Shown here piece by piece: positions 21,719-32,981 of a DNA stretch of 64,000 nt. Origin of the DNA: Telopea speciosissima (Eukaryota > Streptophyta > Magnoliopsida > Proteales > Proteaceae); NCBI RefSeq assembly GCF_018873765.1, contig NC_057924.1:15897001-15961000 (forward strand). Direction: 5' to 3'. The translations under genes and the position numbers were made by a program. The notes below the pieces were generated by a model that saw only the letters and a list, made by a program, of their open reading frames with translations, was not told the DNA's origin and ran no database searches. How positions within the stretch are numbered: the stretch's first letter is position 1; each line of letters starts with the position of its first letter.

Positions 21719-22894
21719 ATGTCAAGTATGTGCTGTGCAGAGAAGCACCATTCCCATGTCTACACCAGTGGGAATGGCAAGAAAAGTCTCAGGGAGATAG
21801 AAATTCCACCCCGGAAGCTCTTCAGCCGTCGCACTAAGCTATCGGACCAGAACCCAAATCATCTCTTTGCAGATGTTGTTTCAGATAAGATCATAGCTGA
21901 AGACGCATTGTTGCACAAATTCTTGCCTTGTAATTCCGGAGACAATGATGATGACGATGGTTCTGATGATCCTTACTCGAGTGATGATTTCCGGATGTAC
22001 GAATTTAAGGTGCGTAGGTGTATGCGAAGCCGTAGCCATGACTGGACTGATTGCCCATTTGCTCATCCGGGTGAGAAAGCTCGTCGGAGGGATCCAAGGA
22101 GGTATCATTACTCCGGCAATGTTTGTACCGATTTCCGGCGAGGTGGGTGTCGTCGTGGAGATGCTTGTGAGTTTGCACATGGGGTGTTTGAGTGTTGGCT
22201 TCACCCAGCGAGGTATCGAACACAAGCTTGTAAGGATGGGAAGAATTGTAAGAGAAAGGTTTGTTTCTTCGCCCACACTCCTCGCCAGCTTCGTGTCTTG
22301 CCTTTGCATACTTCTTCTTCTTCTCCAACCCCTGTTTCTGCTGGTACATCCCCTGTTACTATGAACCAAAAGTACCCAAATCCCAGTAATCACTGTTGTG
22401 TGTTCTGTCACTCTAGTATTGCTTCATCTCCGACTTCAACTCTGATGGGTCTCTCTCATTTATCTCCTCCGATGTCGCCGCCTCTGTCTCCTCCACTCTC
22501 ACCAGGGGATGGATCCATGGGGGCTACTTTCTCTCCGCTTTCTCGATTCAATAATGAGTATGATTCGATTACTTTGAACCAATTGTTTCCTATGGTGTTG
22601 GGTCATAAGAATGCTCTGGCTGAGCTTGTGAGCTCCTTGGAAGCCATGGATCTTGGTAACGGTGGCGGTGGTGGTGGTGGTGCCGCTGTTTCTCCTTCTT
22701 CCATAGAGAATGGAAAAATGCCATGGATTGATATTCCTTCCAGCTGTGAAGATCAACAAGAGTTCATCCTCTCACCTTCTGCTCCACCACAACTAAGGAT
22801 CAGCAACAGTTTGATGGACGAAGGCATCATCAACAACAACAACAATGAATGGTGTTGTCCTGATTTGGAATGGGTGAACGAGCTTGTTATGTAG
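21719..22894 (+). CDS. Plant RR-TZF tandem CCCH zinc-finger protein, 391 aa
   Basis: This intact single-exon gene belongs to the plant arginine-rich tandem zinc-finger family without ankyrin repeats (Arabidopsis AtTZF1-3 / C3H20, C3H23, C3H49 type). These proteins bind AU-rich mRNA, shuttle to P-bodies and stress granules, and act in ABA, stress and growth responses; that is family knowledge. In the sequence, the RR region has Cys101-X5-His-X4-Cys112-X3-His116. Finger 1 is Cys136-X7-Cys144-X5-Cys150-X3-His154 and finger 2, after the canonical 16-residue spacer, is Cys171-X5-Cys177-X4-Cys182-X3-His186. An Asp-rich patch lies at residues 74-90. The C-terminal half is Ser/Pro-rich (repeated PPLSP near 255) with a Gly run near 318-325. 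The ATG at 21719 follows a TATA box and a CT-rich leader. Nothing is truncated. It lies 560 bp downstream of a Mutator-like element. Confidence 0.95.
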   Translation: MSSMCCAEKHHSHVYTSGNGKKSLREIEIPPRKLFSRRTKLSDQNPNHLFADVVSDKIIAEDALLHKFLPCNSGDNDDDDGSDDPYSSDDFRMYEFKVRRCMRSRSHDWTDCPFAHPGEKARRRDPRRYHYSGNVCTDFRRGGCRRGDACEFAHGVFECWLHPARYRTQACKDGKNCKRKVCFFAHTPRQLRVLPLHTSSSSPTPVSAGTSPVTMNQKYPNPSNHCCVFCHSSIASSPTSTLMGLSHLSPPMSPPLSPPLSPGDGSMGATFSPLSRFNNEYDSITLNQLFPMVLGHKNALAELVSSLEAMDLGNGGGGGGGAAVSPSSIENGKMPWIDIPSSCEDQQEFILSPSAPPQLRISNSLMDEGIINNNNNEWCCPDLEWVNELVM

Positions 22895-24018
22895 AAAAGT
22901 AGAGGAGGAAGATCAATGATCCTCAACCTGTACATAGAGGAACCGTAAATGGGTCGTCTCTGGGTGTTTTTTTTTTTTGTTTTTTACTTTTTAATTAATT
23001 TGGTGTTAGAAAGCCTTATTACTGGACTATTGATGAGTCTATTAGCCTCTCAAAGTTGTTGTAATCTCTGGTACGGAATACGGATTGGGGAGGATATCTG
23101 CTACGGTTAAGGTTTCTGTCAATCTCTCTTTGGGGGTTTCTGTTTTTTTTCTTTTTTTGTTTTTGGTTTCTACTGTCAGTTTTTTATGTGACGAATGAAG
23201 GATGGATTTTGTGTAATTGCTTGAGTTTGATGGGAATTATAGCAGTAGAAGCCATTCTCCATGTTCCTCATGTAAGCTACGTGTTGAACCTAACTTCGAA
23301 ATTAAAATTTGTCGCTTTCCAAGATCATACTCTCTCTCTCTCTCCAGGTTGGCATTTTCTGTGTTCTGGTTTCTGAGCTAAACGTTAGCGTCTCAACTTT
23401 CTCTCTTTTCATAAAGAATACGTGGGAGACATGCAGAGAGGTCTCATGGCGGACATGCAGAGCTTTGGTCGCCTTTGGATGATAACTTTGCCTCGAGGGT
23501 AAGGGCAAATCTTTAGTTTATTACCCTTATACGGTACAAAGACGTACCAAGTACAAAAGGCTCCCGCACTACTGTGGGGTCTAAGGAGGGTAATAGAGAG
23601 AGAATTTTTATCCTTTCAATTACATTGAACGATAAAGTTGTTCTTACAACCTAGTAGTCTCGAGTAAATCTTTACTTTTATGGGTAAAAATTTCCATTAC
23701 CTAAAGGATAAATGGATTAGATGGGTAAAGGCGTAAAGTTGGGGGTGAAAAGTACTGTGTTGGGCCGATTTATTAAAACTCCAGTCCAACTCTGAGTCTT
23801 CTTAGCCCAAGCCCAAGCCCAACTCAGACCTGCCATGATTGACCCTGCTCAGGCTAGGCTGGGCTAGGTTAGCCCTCATTGACCTTGGCAGATCCTGGTT
23901 TTTTTGTCATTTGAATCTTTATATGCACTAGAAAAAAAAAAAATACATCAACATCAATCATTCATAAAAATAATCATAAAGGTTTAAATCCTTAAAACAC
24001 ATTATGTAATAATTAATA
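22895..24018. other. 3' UTR of the zinc-finger gene, then intergenic
   Basis: The first 200-400 bp are T-rich and probably the 3' UTR; no clear AATAAA was seen. The segment near 23530-23600 matches the dispersed repeat also present near 37690-37785 and 52735-52790. Positions 23780-23880 are rich in AGCCCAAGCCC, like hAT interiors, but no termini are visible. Confidence 0.5.
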
Positions 24019-24023
24019 TATAG

Positions 24024-24430
24024 TGTTATATGTGTGTTGAATTCTTGGACCCGTTTCGCAGAATGACCCGCTCCGATATTTTTAGTGACAATCCAAGTAG
24101 AACTTTTTCTGAGATATGTGATACAGTTTGACCCGATCCGATGGATGGACCCGCATCCGATGGAGTATTTATATTCTTTACCCGCTTTATTGTAAAGAGG
24201 ATAAGATTTGGAGTTTGTAGTTTTAGGGTTTTAGGGAGAGCAACTACGCCGTTTTAGATGTTCTTGAGGGATCTCCATTGTAACTTTCTTCGATTTACAT
24301 AGTGAAACAGCTTCGCCTTTGCCCGTGGATGTAGCACACCATACTGGAGTGTGAACCACGTTAAATCTCTATGTCATCTTGTTTTGTTTTTGTTCCTTTT
24401 CGTGTTTTGTTTGGTATTTTGCTCTTAACA
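24024..24430. mobile_element. Solo LTR, 407 bp
   Basis: The segment starts TGTTA and ends TAACA and is flanked by perfect 5-bp duplications TATAG (24019-24023, 24431-24435). The right half resembles plant Copia LTRs (ATAGTGAAACAGCTTCGCC, then a CCCGTGGATGTAG block); that family memory is inference. No internal domain follows, so it is a solo LTR. Confidence 0.85.
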
Positions 24431-24435
24431 TATAG

Positions 24436-25326
24436 TTATACAAAATTAGGGTTGAGATGGACCGGGCAGCCCGAGGCATCACCCCAGGCTTGAAACTGCC
24501 CGACCTCGAGCGTGAAAATCCCAGTCAGGGCCCATTCGGGCTCAGGGTGGGCTCAGGTTCACAGGATGATGTTCGGACCAAAAATTATCACTGTTAATCA
24601 TAGATGGTGTTTGGGTTGGGGACATGGGCAAAAGGCTATGGGCTTATTATATGGTATGCGGGTTATCTGATTATAAATATGTTAAACTATGCAGGTGAGA
24701 GCTCCTTTTACCTTCCTCTAGATTCAGCTTAAGAGGGGAGTAAAATGGGTTCCAAACCTGCACAAGATTGACATTAGAAAGAACCCAGTTTGGGCTGGAG
24801 TTTTAGTTTTCGGCGAGGCATGGGATTGAAAAATCAAACCTGAGGTTGAGTTTCTCCTTGCAATGAACTGGCAAGATCACTGTTTCAAGCTATATTTTGC
24901 AGCTTTGAGAACCCAAATCGGCTGAAATGATCACATGTATGGTTGGAGGGAGTGTGAGCTAAAGGAGAGTATATGTAAGAGGCTGCTTCAATGGCTGGTT
25001 GGGCTTCAATATCCAAACCAAGGGCAGCTAACTTGGCCATCAAGTGACAAAATTCTAGATGTGTTTTCTAGAAAAGTGCCACATAGTTGACAAGTCTTCA
25101 ATCCTTCCTTGGAGAAAATTGAAACCATTCTATAGTAATATTTACTCAAATTTGATGGCACAAGTGCTGTGACATAGAACCAAACCCTCGAGGTATAAGG
25201 GTTTCAATCCCTGTAAGTCATTCCTCAAAGAACTGTTTCACATATGATTGTCCTTGATGACATTTTCATTCAATGGACCACGAAAATTCAATATGAAGCA
25301 TACATCTTATTGGCACAATGTAACCT
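24436..25326. other. Intergenic, possible 3' flank of the OEP39-like relic
   Basis: Positions 24450-24560 are GC-rich with hAT-like phrases but no termini. I do not recognise the rest. It lies downstream of the minus-strand last-exon relic and could hold its old 3' UTR. Confidence 0.4.
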
Positions 25327-25485
25327 TCATCCCACAACATTGCTGATGCCAAAGTAGACAGTCTTTTGATGAAAGGCATTTATGGCATAATCAACCTGAA
25401 ACTGACCCAAGTTAGACTTTAACCGAAGACCATATCTGAATCCAACTCCAATCCCAGCTTTTCAAGATTTCCATGGAATCCACTG
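25327..25485 (-). pseudogene. Frameshifted last-exon relic of an OEP36/OEP39-like gene
   Basis: On minus one frame encodes a beta-barrel C-terminus: GFRYGLRLKS, then QVDYAINAFHQKTVYFG, ending at a TGA (25327-25329). This is the pattern of the last strands of the Omp85-type OEP80/OEP39 family. Just upstream a second frame encodes LGSSGFHGN, the expected preceding segment, but the two are out of frame with a short deletion between them. The orientation and missing C-terminus fit the gene at 38247-40116. The exon that should precede it (starting NKM in relatives) was not found. Confidence 0.75.
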
Positions 25486-26320
25486 GAGCCTAACATTTAT
25501 AAGCTTTTCAATTCAGACAGACAATAAAATTTGCAATAGCAACATAAACTCAGCTCAAGAACTCCATACCACAACTATTTGGGTTTGGCTACAGAAAACC
25601 TGTACCAAAATTCAACTCTTTAAGCTTGAAACAAGGAATTTTAAGCTGGACCCCTTTCCAAACTGACACAAACTCCTTGCATTTTTTTTTTGGGGGGGGG
25701 GGGGGGACTAAAACCATAAGATGACACTATTCTTTACAAATTACTGGATGATTAAAAATACTTTACAAGTATCAATACTATTGGACTGAATGATTAAAAA
25801 TATTCTTTACATGTTTCAGGTACTTTATGCCTCACACATCTTGATTGTTTCTGATATCTCAAACAAGAGATCAATGGTTTAATGGAACTCAAAATCAAGA
25901 ATAGAAAACATCAGAGGGATGGAGCTAATGGTTTATTCAGGATTAAATCTTTCTAGTGGGGAAATGAGTACACAGATAATGCAAGTATTTTGAAATCAGT
26001 TAAGTGACTTTGGACAGGATTTTGGTTCATAAGCCATATCATTTAAAAGGCAGGCAGTTTTGGACATGAGCCAATTTTAGGTATTACCTCCTAAGTATAG
26101 CTCTTATCTGTAGTTGCTGTCAGAGTTGATGGAGTTTCCTTCGACACATAATGGGAATTTGACAATCATATGATGAGTTTAGTTGGTATATTCACTTCCC
26201 TACTTATATATAGTTACATAGTATGAGTTTAGAAGTTCAACATTTGATATCAATGACTTTCTTTTTCTTATTGCTGATTATTAGGACATAGTAAATGTCT
26301 ATAAAATTTAAATGCTCCAA
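25486..26320. other. No gene seen; within the interrupted OEP39-like locus
   Basis: AT-rich sequence with a T10/G14 tract at 25682-25706 and no recognisable coding or element termini. Confidence 0.4.
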
Positions 26321-26520
26321 TACGAAGGAGTGATTTGATTCAGAATGAAGGAGCCAAAAGAGCTAGGGGGCAGACCTAAAACGACTCTAAGAGAAGTTGT
26401 GAGGAAAGACATGCATAGCTTAGGCCTTGTATCAAGTATGACCTTGCATAGAGCTGACTGGAGGGTAAGGATTCATGTAGCCGACCCCATCTAGTTGGGA
26501 TAAGGCTGAGTAGTTGTTGT
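26321..26520 (+). mobile_element. RTE-type LINE 3' fragment
   Basis: The fragment encodes the terminal RTE motif (RSDLIQ start, GGRPKTTLREVV, then MTLHRADWRVRIHVADP) and ends at TAGTTGTTGT. It is closely similar to 32087-32290. It is 5'-truncated, the usual form of LINE copies. Confidence 0.85.
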
Positions 26521-26983
26521 AAATGCTTTTAAAATTATCTTACAACTCATAGTGAAAACTAAAACCAACTCATGAGCAAAAGAACTGATTTTATGTAAGG
26601 CTCTGTTTGTATCCAGGTAAAACCACAGAAAGAAAAGTTTTATTATTATAGCAAAAAGGATTTTACTTGCACTTTTTCTTTTTACATGGTTTTTGCCCAA
26701 AAACAAATTGGACCTAAAGAAGTGTAAGAAAATCTGGAAAAAAGTATTTTACATAATAACTTTCCACACAGATATACTCATTTTACAACTTTCATAATAA
26801 TTTCTTAGTAACATCTCACAGTATTTCATTAGAAAGGCAGGTCCCCCTGCTCCTCTCCCCCAAAAAAAATAAAATTAAACCTCGTCCCTTTCAGATTATG
26901 GATTCATGGATTTGACATATAACCCATTGAACTGTGATCATGTACTAGCATCAATTATTAAGTGATGATAAGGAGAAAAAGAT
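26521..26983. other. No gene seen
   Basis: AT-rich DNA between an RTE 3' fragment and an RTE 5' end. A CTCTCCCCC-A8 tract lies at 26850-26867. Nothing else is supported. Confidence 0.4.
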
Positions 26984-27456
26984 AACTCTGCCAGTGTTTG
27001 CTGCCGGTCCCAAGCCCGGATAAAGGAGGAGGGTTGGTGCATTAGGTCGGCAGCTGGCACCGAAAAAAAAAACCCTAGACAAATCCTTTTACATGTATTC
27101 TACAACCTTATATTATCAACGTTATGCTAGGGCGTTCCCCGCCACAATAAGCAACGCGCTACACTATGACCCGGGTGTAGTGAAAGTGAGCAAGGGTTAG
27201 CTAGGGCGTTCCCTATAAGCAATGCACCGCGTCGGCGCCCAAATGCGGTGACAAATAGGCAAGGATTCTTGCACCATGGATGACTGTGGTAAAGAAGCTA
27301 ATCCAAAAGCATAGGGTTAGATTAGTATCTTGGAACATTGGATCTTTAACAGGTAAGAGTCTGGAAATGATAGATGTTAAGAGGAGAAGAGTGATTAACA
27401 TAGTTTGTATTCAAGATGCTAGATGGAAGGGTAAAAAAGCTAAGGAGTTGGACGAC

Positions 27457-28404
27457 TGATGCAGATTCATCACCAAAATAGGCTTGTTTTATTAGGAATA
27501 AGTCTAGGGTTGGGTTTTATACATGTTGGGCCTTTGATCCTATAGGTTTTCTATGTAATAGGTCACTTTTATGGACCTAAAGTATGGGTAATAGGGTTGC
27601 ATATGAGATTAGTTGTTTTAGTTCCATACTTAGTTTTATTTTGGTGTTTTTGTCCATAAATTGAGGTTCAACCAATGGTTTAATTTAAGTGATTTTAGTA
27701 GTTTTCTTTTAAGTGTTTAGTGGGGCTGGGTTAGGACTTTGTTTTGAGTCCATTTCAATTTCAGTTACCTAATAGGTTAAAGATTGGGTTAGGCCTTTCC
27801 TTTTTAGTGTAGGAGTCTATTTTTGAGTCTTTTATATAAGATTGTAAGGGGGGGGGCAAGTATTGAACATGAATTTTGATAATGAAAAGGCTTTTTCCTG
27901 CTCTCTTCCATTGAAGATTTGTCTTGTGTAGTTGTGTTTGATCAAGTTTGGTGGGATTGGTGTTTGATCCAATCGACACCTTGCGGTGGGAAGCCGGGTG
28001 GTTCCTTGAAGGAATCGGTGTTTGATCCGGTTGACACGTTGCGGTGGGAAACCCAGGTGGTTTGTTTTGGTTCTCTTTTGAAGCTCTCCATTATTGTTCT
28101 TCTTGAATTTGACTCTATGGTTGAGGTTGGCGGTAATTCTTCTGCTAACAAAATTTATGATTTATTACCCCATCCCTAACCTAATATAATTGAGTTCCCA
28201 TTGTTCTCTTGGTTTCCCCGTATGTTTTATTTCCCACTATTCTCTTGGTTTCCTCATAAGATTTACTTCCCATTGTTCGCTTGGTTTCATCATACGAATT
28301 CTCGCCCCATTGTTCTCCTGGTTTTACCCTAAAATTGATTCACCTTTTGATAAAAGATCCTGGTTTGGTTCCTAGTTTGACTATTCAAACCTAGGACTAC
28401 ATTA
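27457..28404. mobile_element. LTR-like insertion (TGATG...CATTA) in the RTE
   Basis: The sequence starts TGATGCAG and ends CATTA, like the two solo LTRs at 47613 and 48848. It splits the RTE endonuclease exactly where the related copy at 50571 is continuous. The flanking 5-mers do not match, so the ends or flanks have changed. It contains a two-copy 58-bp repeat near 27959-28074 and a four-copy 45-bp repeat near 28195-28330. Confidence 0.65.
28195..28330. repeat. Minisatellite, four copies of about 45 bp
   Basis: The phrase CCCATTGTTCTCTTGGTTT recurs four times at about 45-bp spacing with substitutions, inside the LTR-like block at 27457-28404. Confidence 0.85.
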
Positions 28405-29110
28405 AGTTTATAGTTTGGTATACAAGGGATAAAAGTAATAGAAGTGTAGTAGGCATAGTAGTGGATAAAGATTTAAAGAATGATGTGGTGGATGTTAAAA
28501 GATTCAAAGATAGGACTATATCTATCAAGGTTGTGTTGGAGAAAGAGGTCGTCAATATAATTAGCGCTTACGAACTTCAAATAGGATTGGATGAAAGTAG
28601 TAAGTTACAATTTTGGGACACAGAGATGGATTAGTGCAAGATTTTAGTCAGAGAGAAAAGATTATTATAGGTGGTGATTTGAATGGACATGTTGGGAAAG
28701 ATCATAGAGGTTAAAGATGTATATGGAGGATATATGGTTTTGGAGAGAGGAATGAGGAGGGGATCTCAGTTTTAGATTTTGCTGTGGCTTCTGATTTATC
28801 AATTGTAAACACTTACTTTGAAAAGAGAGAAGAGCATTTAGTTACCTTCAAAAGTGGGCATTATAGTATCCAAATAAATTTGTTCCTAGCTAGAAAGTCC
28901 GATAAATTGTTATGTAAGGACTGTAAGGTTATACCAGGGGACAGCCTAACCACACAACATAGATTAGTCGTCATGGATATGTGCCTCACTATGCAGAATC
29001 GTAAAAAAGGTGAGCTTATTTTCCCTAGGATAAGGTGGTGAAGCTTAAAAAGAGATACTTTGAAATCATTTACAGTTGAATTATAGGAAAATTACTTGGC
29101 TTGTCTAGAA

Positions 29111-29461
29111 TGACAGAGGCCATCTTTATTTATAGATGGGAGAAGGGATTACAATTATGGGCTGCTAGGTAAGGATGAGTCAAAATCCTTATCCTAACAT
29201 GTGGAACATGTGCACAATGTATCTAGACACATTCATTGAATCTAGATACTTTAATACTCCCCCTCAAGTTGGTACATATATATCATGCACGCCCAACTTG
29301 CTTATGATAAGATGAAAAACTTTACAATGTAAGCCCTTCGTAAACAAATCAGCTAACTGATTCTTCGAGGTGATAAAAGGAATGCAAATGGAGCCTTGCT
29401 CAAGCTTCTCCTTGATGAAATGCTTGTCGATCTCAAATTGATATTGACAAAATGTTGTCAA
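29111..29461 (-). mobile_element. Copia 3' end fragment (RNase H tail, PPT, short LTR piece)
   Basis: On minus the frame 29461-29264 ends like Copia polyproteins (FEIDKHFIKEKLEQG, then QLADLFTKGL and KLGVHDIYVPT). It is followed by the polypurine tract AACTTGAGGGGGAGT near 29259-29273 and about 145 bp of LTR-like sequence down to 29111. The remainder of the element is missing. It interrupts the RTE between endonuclease and RT. Confidence 0.8.
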
Positions 29462-29889
29462 GACCCAGATGAGGTCCCAATAGACGTGTGGACGATCTTA
29501 GGAATATGTGGTTTATCTTGGATAACCGAGCTGTTTAATAAGATTATAAGCACAAGGAAAATGCCAAATGAATAGAGGAGAAGTATTTTGGTTTCGAATT
29601 ACAAAAATAAAGGTGATATTCAGAGCTGCAATAACTATAAAGGCATAAAATTAATGAGTCATACTATGAAATTATGGGAGAGGGTAATTGAAACCCACCT
29701 GAGAAAAGAAACTACTATTATAGAGAACCAATTTGGTTTTTTGCCCGGAAGATCCATGACAAAAGCTATTTACTTACTTAGGAGACTCATGGAAAGATTT
29801 AGAGATTGCAAAAAGGATCTCCATATGAGCTTTATTGACCTAGAAAAAGCTTATGATAAAGTCCCTAAAGAGTTAATCTGGAAATAGTA

Positions 29890-31291
29890 GTACCATAGTC
29901 CGAAATCTCGCGAGATATCGCCGAGATTCTCGGTTTTCCAATTTCCCTAGTTGAGATTGCCTACGAAACTTAAAATGTCAATATCTCTCCGAGATCTCGG
30001 TTTGACATAGGAAAATGCCCATCTAGGTCCTTTATATGAGTGCCAGATCTCGAGATCTTGCTAGAAATTCTTGGTATACAGACACCTATCTATGCCAGGA
30101 ACTAAGACAGAGAAGACAGACACTTATTTATGCCTAATATCATTTAAGTAAATACTTTTGTATTTCATTTACTTAAGATATTATTCATAAATAAGCAAAT
30201 ACCCCCCCCCCCATTTGAATCCAATAAAAATAGTTAAAAAATAAAATTCCAAAAGGAAAAAAAGTCACCCCCCAATTCAAGAACAAAAACTGAATTTTCG
30301 GCTATAGATGTAATTTTTAACTTTTTAATGCTGGGGTTTTTCTCAAATCTAAAAATTCCATAAATCTTATTATGGTAAAACATTGCTAAAAACCAAAAGT
30401 GCGGTAAAATATTCATTTGTTTTGATGTCCAAAAAATTATTTTCATTCAGAGCGATTTTAACAGCATTCGCGCACACTGAATTAAGTTTGACTGGTACAT
30501 AACTCTTTCAATATAAATCAGATTTTAGCAATCTTGGACTTGTTGGAAAGCTATGTTTTGAAAGCTTTCCAACAAGTCCAAGATTGCTTAAATCTGATTT
30601 ATATTGAAGGAGTTATTTTATCGGTCAAACTTAATTCGGTGTGCGCGAATGCTGTCAAAATCGCTCTGAATGAAAAAATATTTTTGGACATCAAAACAAA
30701 TGAATATTTTACCGCACTTTTGTTTTTTAGCAATGTTTTACCATATTAAGATTTATGGAATTTTTAGATTTGAGAAAAACCCCAGCATTAGAAAGTTGAA
30801 AATTGCACCTACCGTCGAAAATCTAGTTTTTGTTCTTGAACTGGGGGGTTGACTTTTTTTCCTTTTGGAATTTGATTTTTTAACTATTTTTATTAGATTC
30901 AAATAGGGGGTATTTGCTTATTTATGAATAATATCTTAAGTAAATGAAATACAAATACAAAAGCATTTACTTAAATGATATTAGGCGCATAAATAAGACT
31001 GTTTGTCCTGTGTCTGTCCTGGTTTCTAGAATAAGTAAGTGTCTGTCCTGCTTTCTCACTAACTGAAACTACTATTTGGACTTTGTTTTTGCAAAATATA
31101 ATAATGCCATTGTGTTTAAATGGCCTAAAATAGGCTGTATACCGATTTTCAGACCCAAAAGAGGTCTAAAACCCACCGAGATGGGCTTTCGAGTCGGGAA
31201 AAAAAAAATGCACAAACTTGCCGAGATCTCGACCCAACTCAGTTTTTTGCTGGGCCTAGATGGCTCCGAGACCCGAGTTTTCGAACCTTGG
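29890..31291. mobile_element. Mutator-like foldback element with 460-bp inverted arms
   Basis: The element interrupts the RTE reverse transcriptase between KELIWK and VLEKRSV. Its ends are inverted and CGAAATCTCG-rich (CCATAGTCCGAAATCTCG against CCAAGGTTCGAAAACTCG). The flanks GAAATAGTA and GAAGTACTA match 7 of 9, fitting a decayed 9-bp target duplication. Inside, about 30093-30552 and 30563-31024 are near-perfect inverted copies around a 10-base loop. There is no transposase. Confidence 0.8.
30093..31024. repeat. Giant inverted repeat, arms about 460 bp, loop 10 bp
   Basis: The arms meet as GGACTTGTTGGAAAGCT (30536-30552) and AGCTTTCCAACAAGTCC (30563-30579). Matching blocks continue outward, including the G/C run of about ten near 30204 and 30906 and the CTTATTTATG block near 30122, with few substitutions and small indels. 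A transcript would form a very long hairpin. Confidence 0.95.
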
Positions 31292-32290
31292 GAAGTACTA
31301 GAGAAGAGAAGTGTTTCAAGTAAATATGTGGACATAATTAATGACATATATAATGGTGTGGGGGATCAAGGTAGTGAATTCCCAGTTTCAATTGGGTTAC
31401 ATCAAGGATAAGCTTTACGCACTTCTTTGTTTGTGCTTATCGTGGATGATTTAACCAGAGACATTCAAGATGAGGTTCATTGGTGTATGCTTTTTGCTGA
31501 TGATATTGTTTTGGTGGATGAGACAAAAGCAGGGATTAATGCGAAGTTGGAGCTATGGAGATCAACCTTGGAATCAAAAGGTATTAAGATAAGTAGAACA
31601 AAGGTGGAGTACATGATGTGTAACTTTAGTTACACTAGGATGAATAATGAGGTGGTAAAAATTGATGAGGGTGAGACTCCAGAAAGTGATAATTTGAGGT
31701 ATCTGGGCTCAGTCCTAAATAAAGAAGGTGATATAGAGGATGACGTTTCACAGAGAATTAAAATAGGATAGATGAAGTGGAGAGGTGCAGCTAGAGTGTT
31801 GTGTGATCGATGTATTCCTTTAAAACTCAAAGGAAAATTTTATAGGACAATCATACGACAGGCTATGATGTCTGGCGCGGAATGTTGGGCAGTTAAGAAG
31901 CATCATATAGATAAACTCAGTGTAGCGGAGATGAGGATGTTGAGATGGATGAGTGGTAAAACAAGGAAGCATAAAGTAAGGAATGATCATATTAGAGCTG
32001 ATTTGGGAGTAGCTACAATACATGATAAGCTACGAGAAAGTCATTTGAGGTGGCATATCCATGTTCAACAGAGGCCTTTCACATGCTCCAGTACGGAGGA
32101 GTGATTTGATTCAGATTGAAGGAACTAAAAGAGCCAATGGCACACCTAAAATGACCTTAGGAGAAGTGGTGAGAAAAGACATGCATAGCTTAGGTCTTGT
32201 ATCAAGTATGACCTCGAATAGAGCTGATTGGAGGGCAAGGATCCATGTAGCCAACCCCATTTAGTTGGGATAAGGCTGAGTTGTTGTTGA

Positions 32291-32981
32291 CAAGGAAGAA
32301 AAAAATGGAGAACGTAAGAACATTTACAAACCCTGAATTGATCACTTTTTGACATTAATCAGTTGAGTTTCAGATCTCAGTACATAGTAGCATGACATTG
32401 CTGAGCATCAGTGTCCTATGCTTCCATGTATCATGAAGAATAGTTTTAGTATGACTTATACACAATGGTACACTAGAATAATGGGGCATTTCATGATAGT
32501 AGAAGCAGAATGAATTATTTTAACCTCAAATGGCATCACAAATATCCACTAGGAAATTGATGAGAATTTTACGTGGTTGTACTCCTTCAACATGCCTTTA
32601 GTGGAGCCCAAAGAGGATAAACACAGGGATACTGCTATGATTAAAGCCCCACTAAACTGCTTCAAAATCTCAAATCTACATTATATGAAAAAGGTGACTG
32701 GAATTTCGTTTCTTCCCCCCCCCCCCCCCTCCCCACGACAAAAAAAAAAAGGTGACTGAAATCCTGCTCATTGCTCCATCAAATGGAGAATTCTTCCTGA
32801 TTAAGATGGTCAATGAAAGGATATTATTCGATGTGATCATCCGAAACAAGTCTGTAACCCATAGATAGCTGTTCCATAGCCTGATTGTGCAGCATCTCAC
32901 TCTACTTTAATAAGAAAAACATACACCAGGCTCAGGTTTACCTAGGACCTGCCCAAGCCACAGTGTTCAGAAGAGAAGAGG
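32291..32981. other. No gene seen; holds micro-insertion F
   Basis: AT-rich DNA with no recognised coding or element termini apart from the short insertion at 32705-32748. Confidence 0.4.
32705..32748 (+). mobile_element. Micro-insertion F: C16 tract and A-tail between direct repeats
   Basis: The segment contains C16, then TCCCCACGAC and an A-run of 11. It lies between AAAGGTGACTGGAAT (ending 32704) and AAAGGTGACTGAAAT (ending 32762), which match 14 of 15. The A-run overlaps the right repeat, so the exact edge is uncertain. Confidence 0.6.

Larger units (their letters stand above)
26984..32290 (+). mobile_element. RTE-type LINE with three nested insertions, decayed
   Basis: The 5' end (shared with 48800 onward) is at 26984. 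The APE-type endonuclease begins near 27317 (RLVSWNIGS) and continues at 28405-28900. The reverse transcriptase starts around 29470 ([11 protein letters not shown] near 29730, [17 protein letters not shown] near 29831-29880). It resumes at 31301 with CMLFADDIVLV near 31490 and ends with the RTE C-terminal domain and a TTGTTGTTG tail. Inserted are an LTR-like block (27457-28404), a Copia fragment (29111-29461) and a Mutator-like foldback (29890-31291). Removing them restores domain order. Stops remain, so it is inactive. It lies antisense to the OEP39-like gene. Confidence 0.85.

Noticed and set aside
21881-22411. Minus and alternate-frame open frames across the CCCH gene
   Set aside because: They are shadows of the real coding frame, which has perfect zinc-finger spacing.
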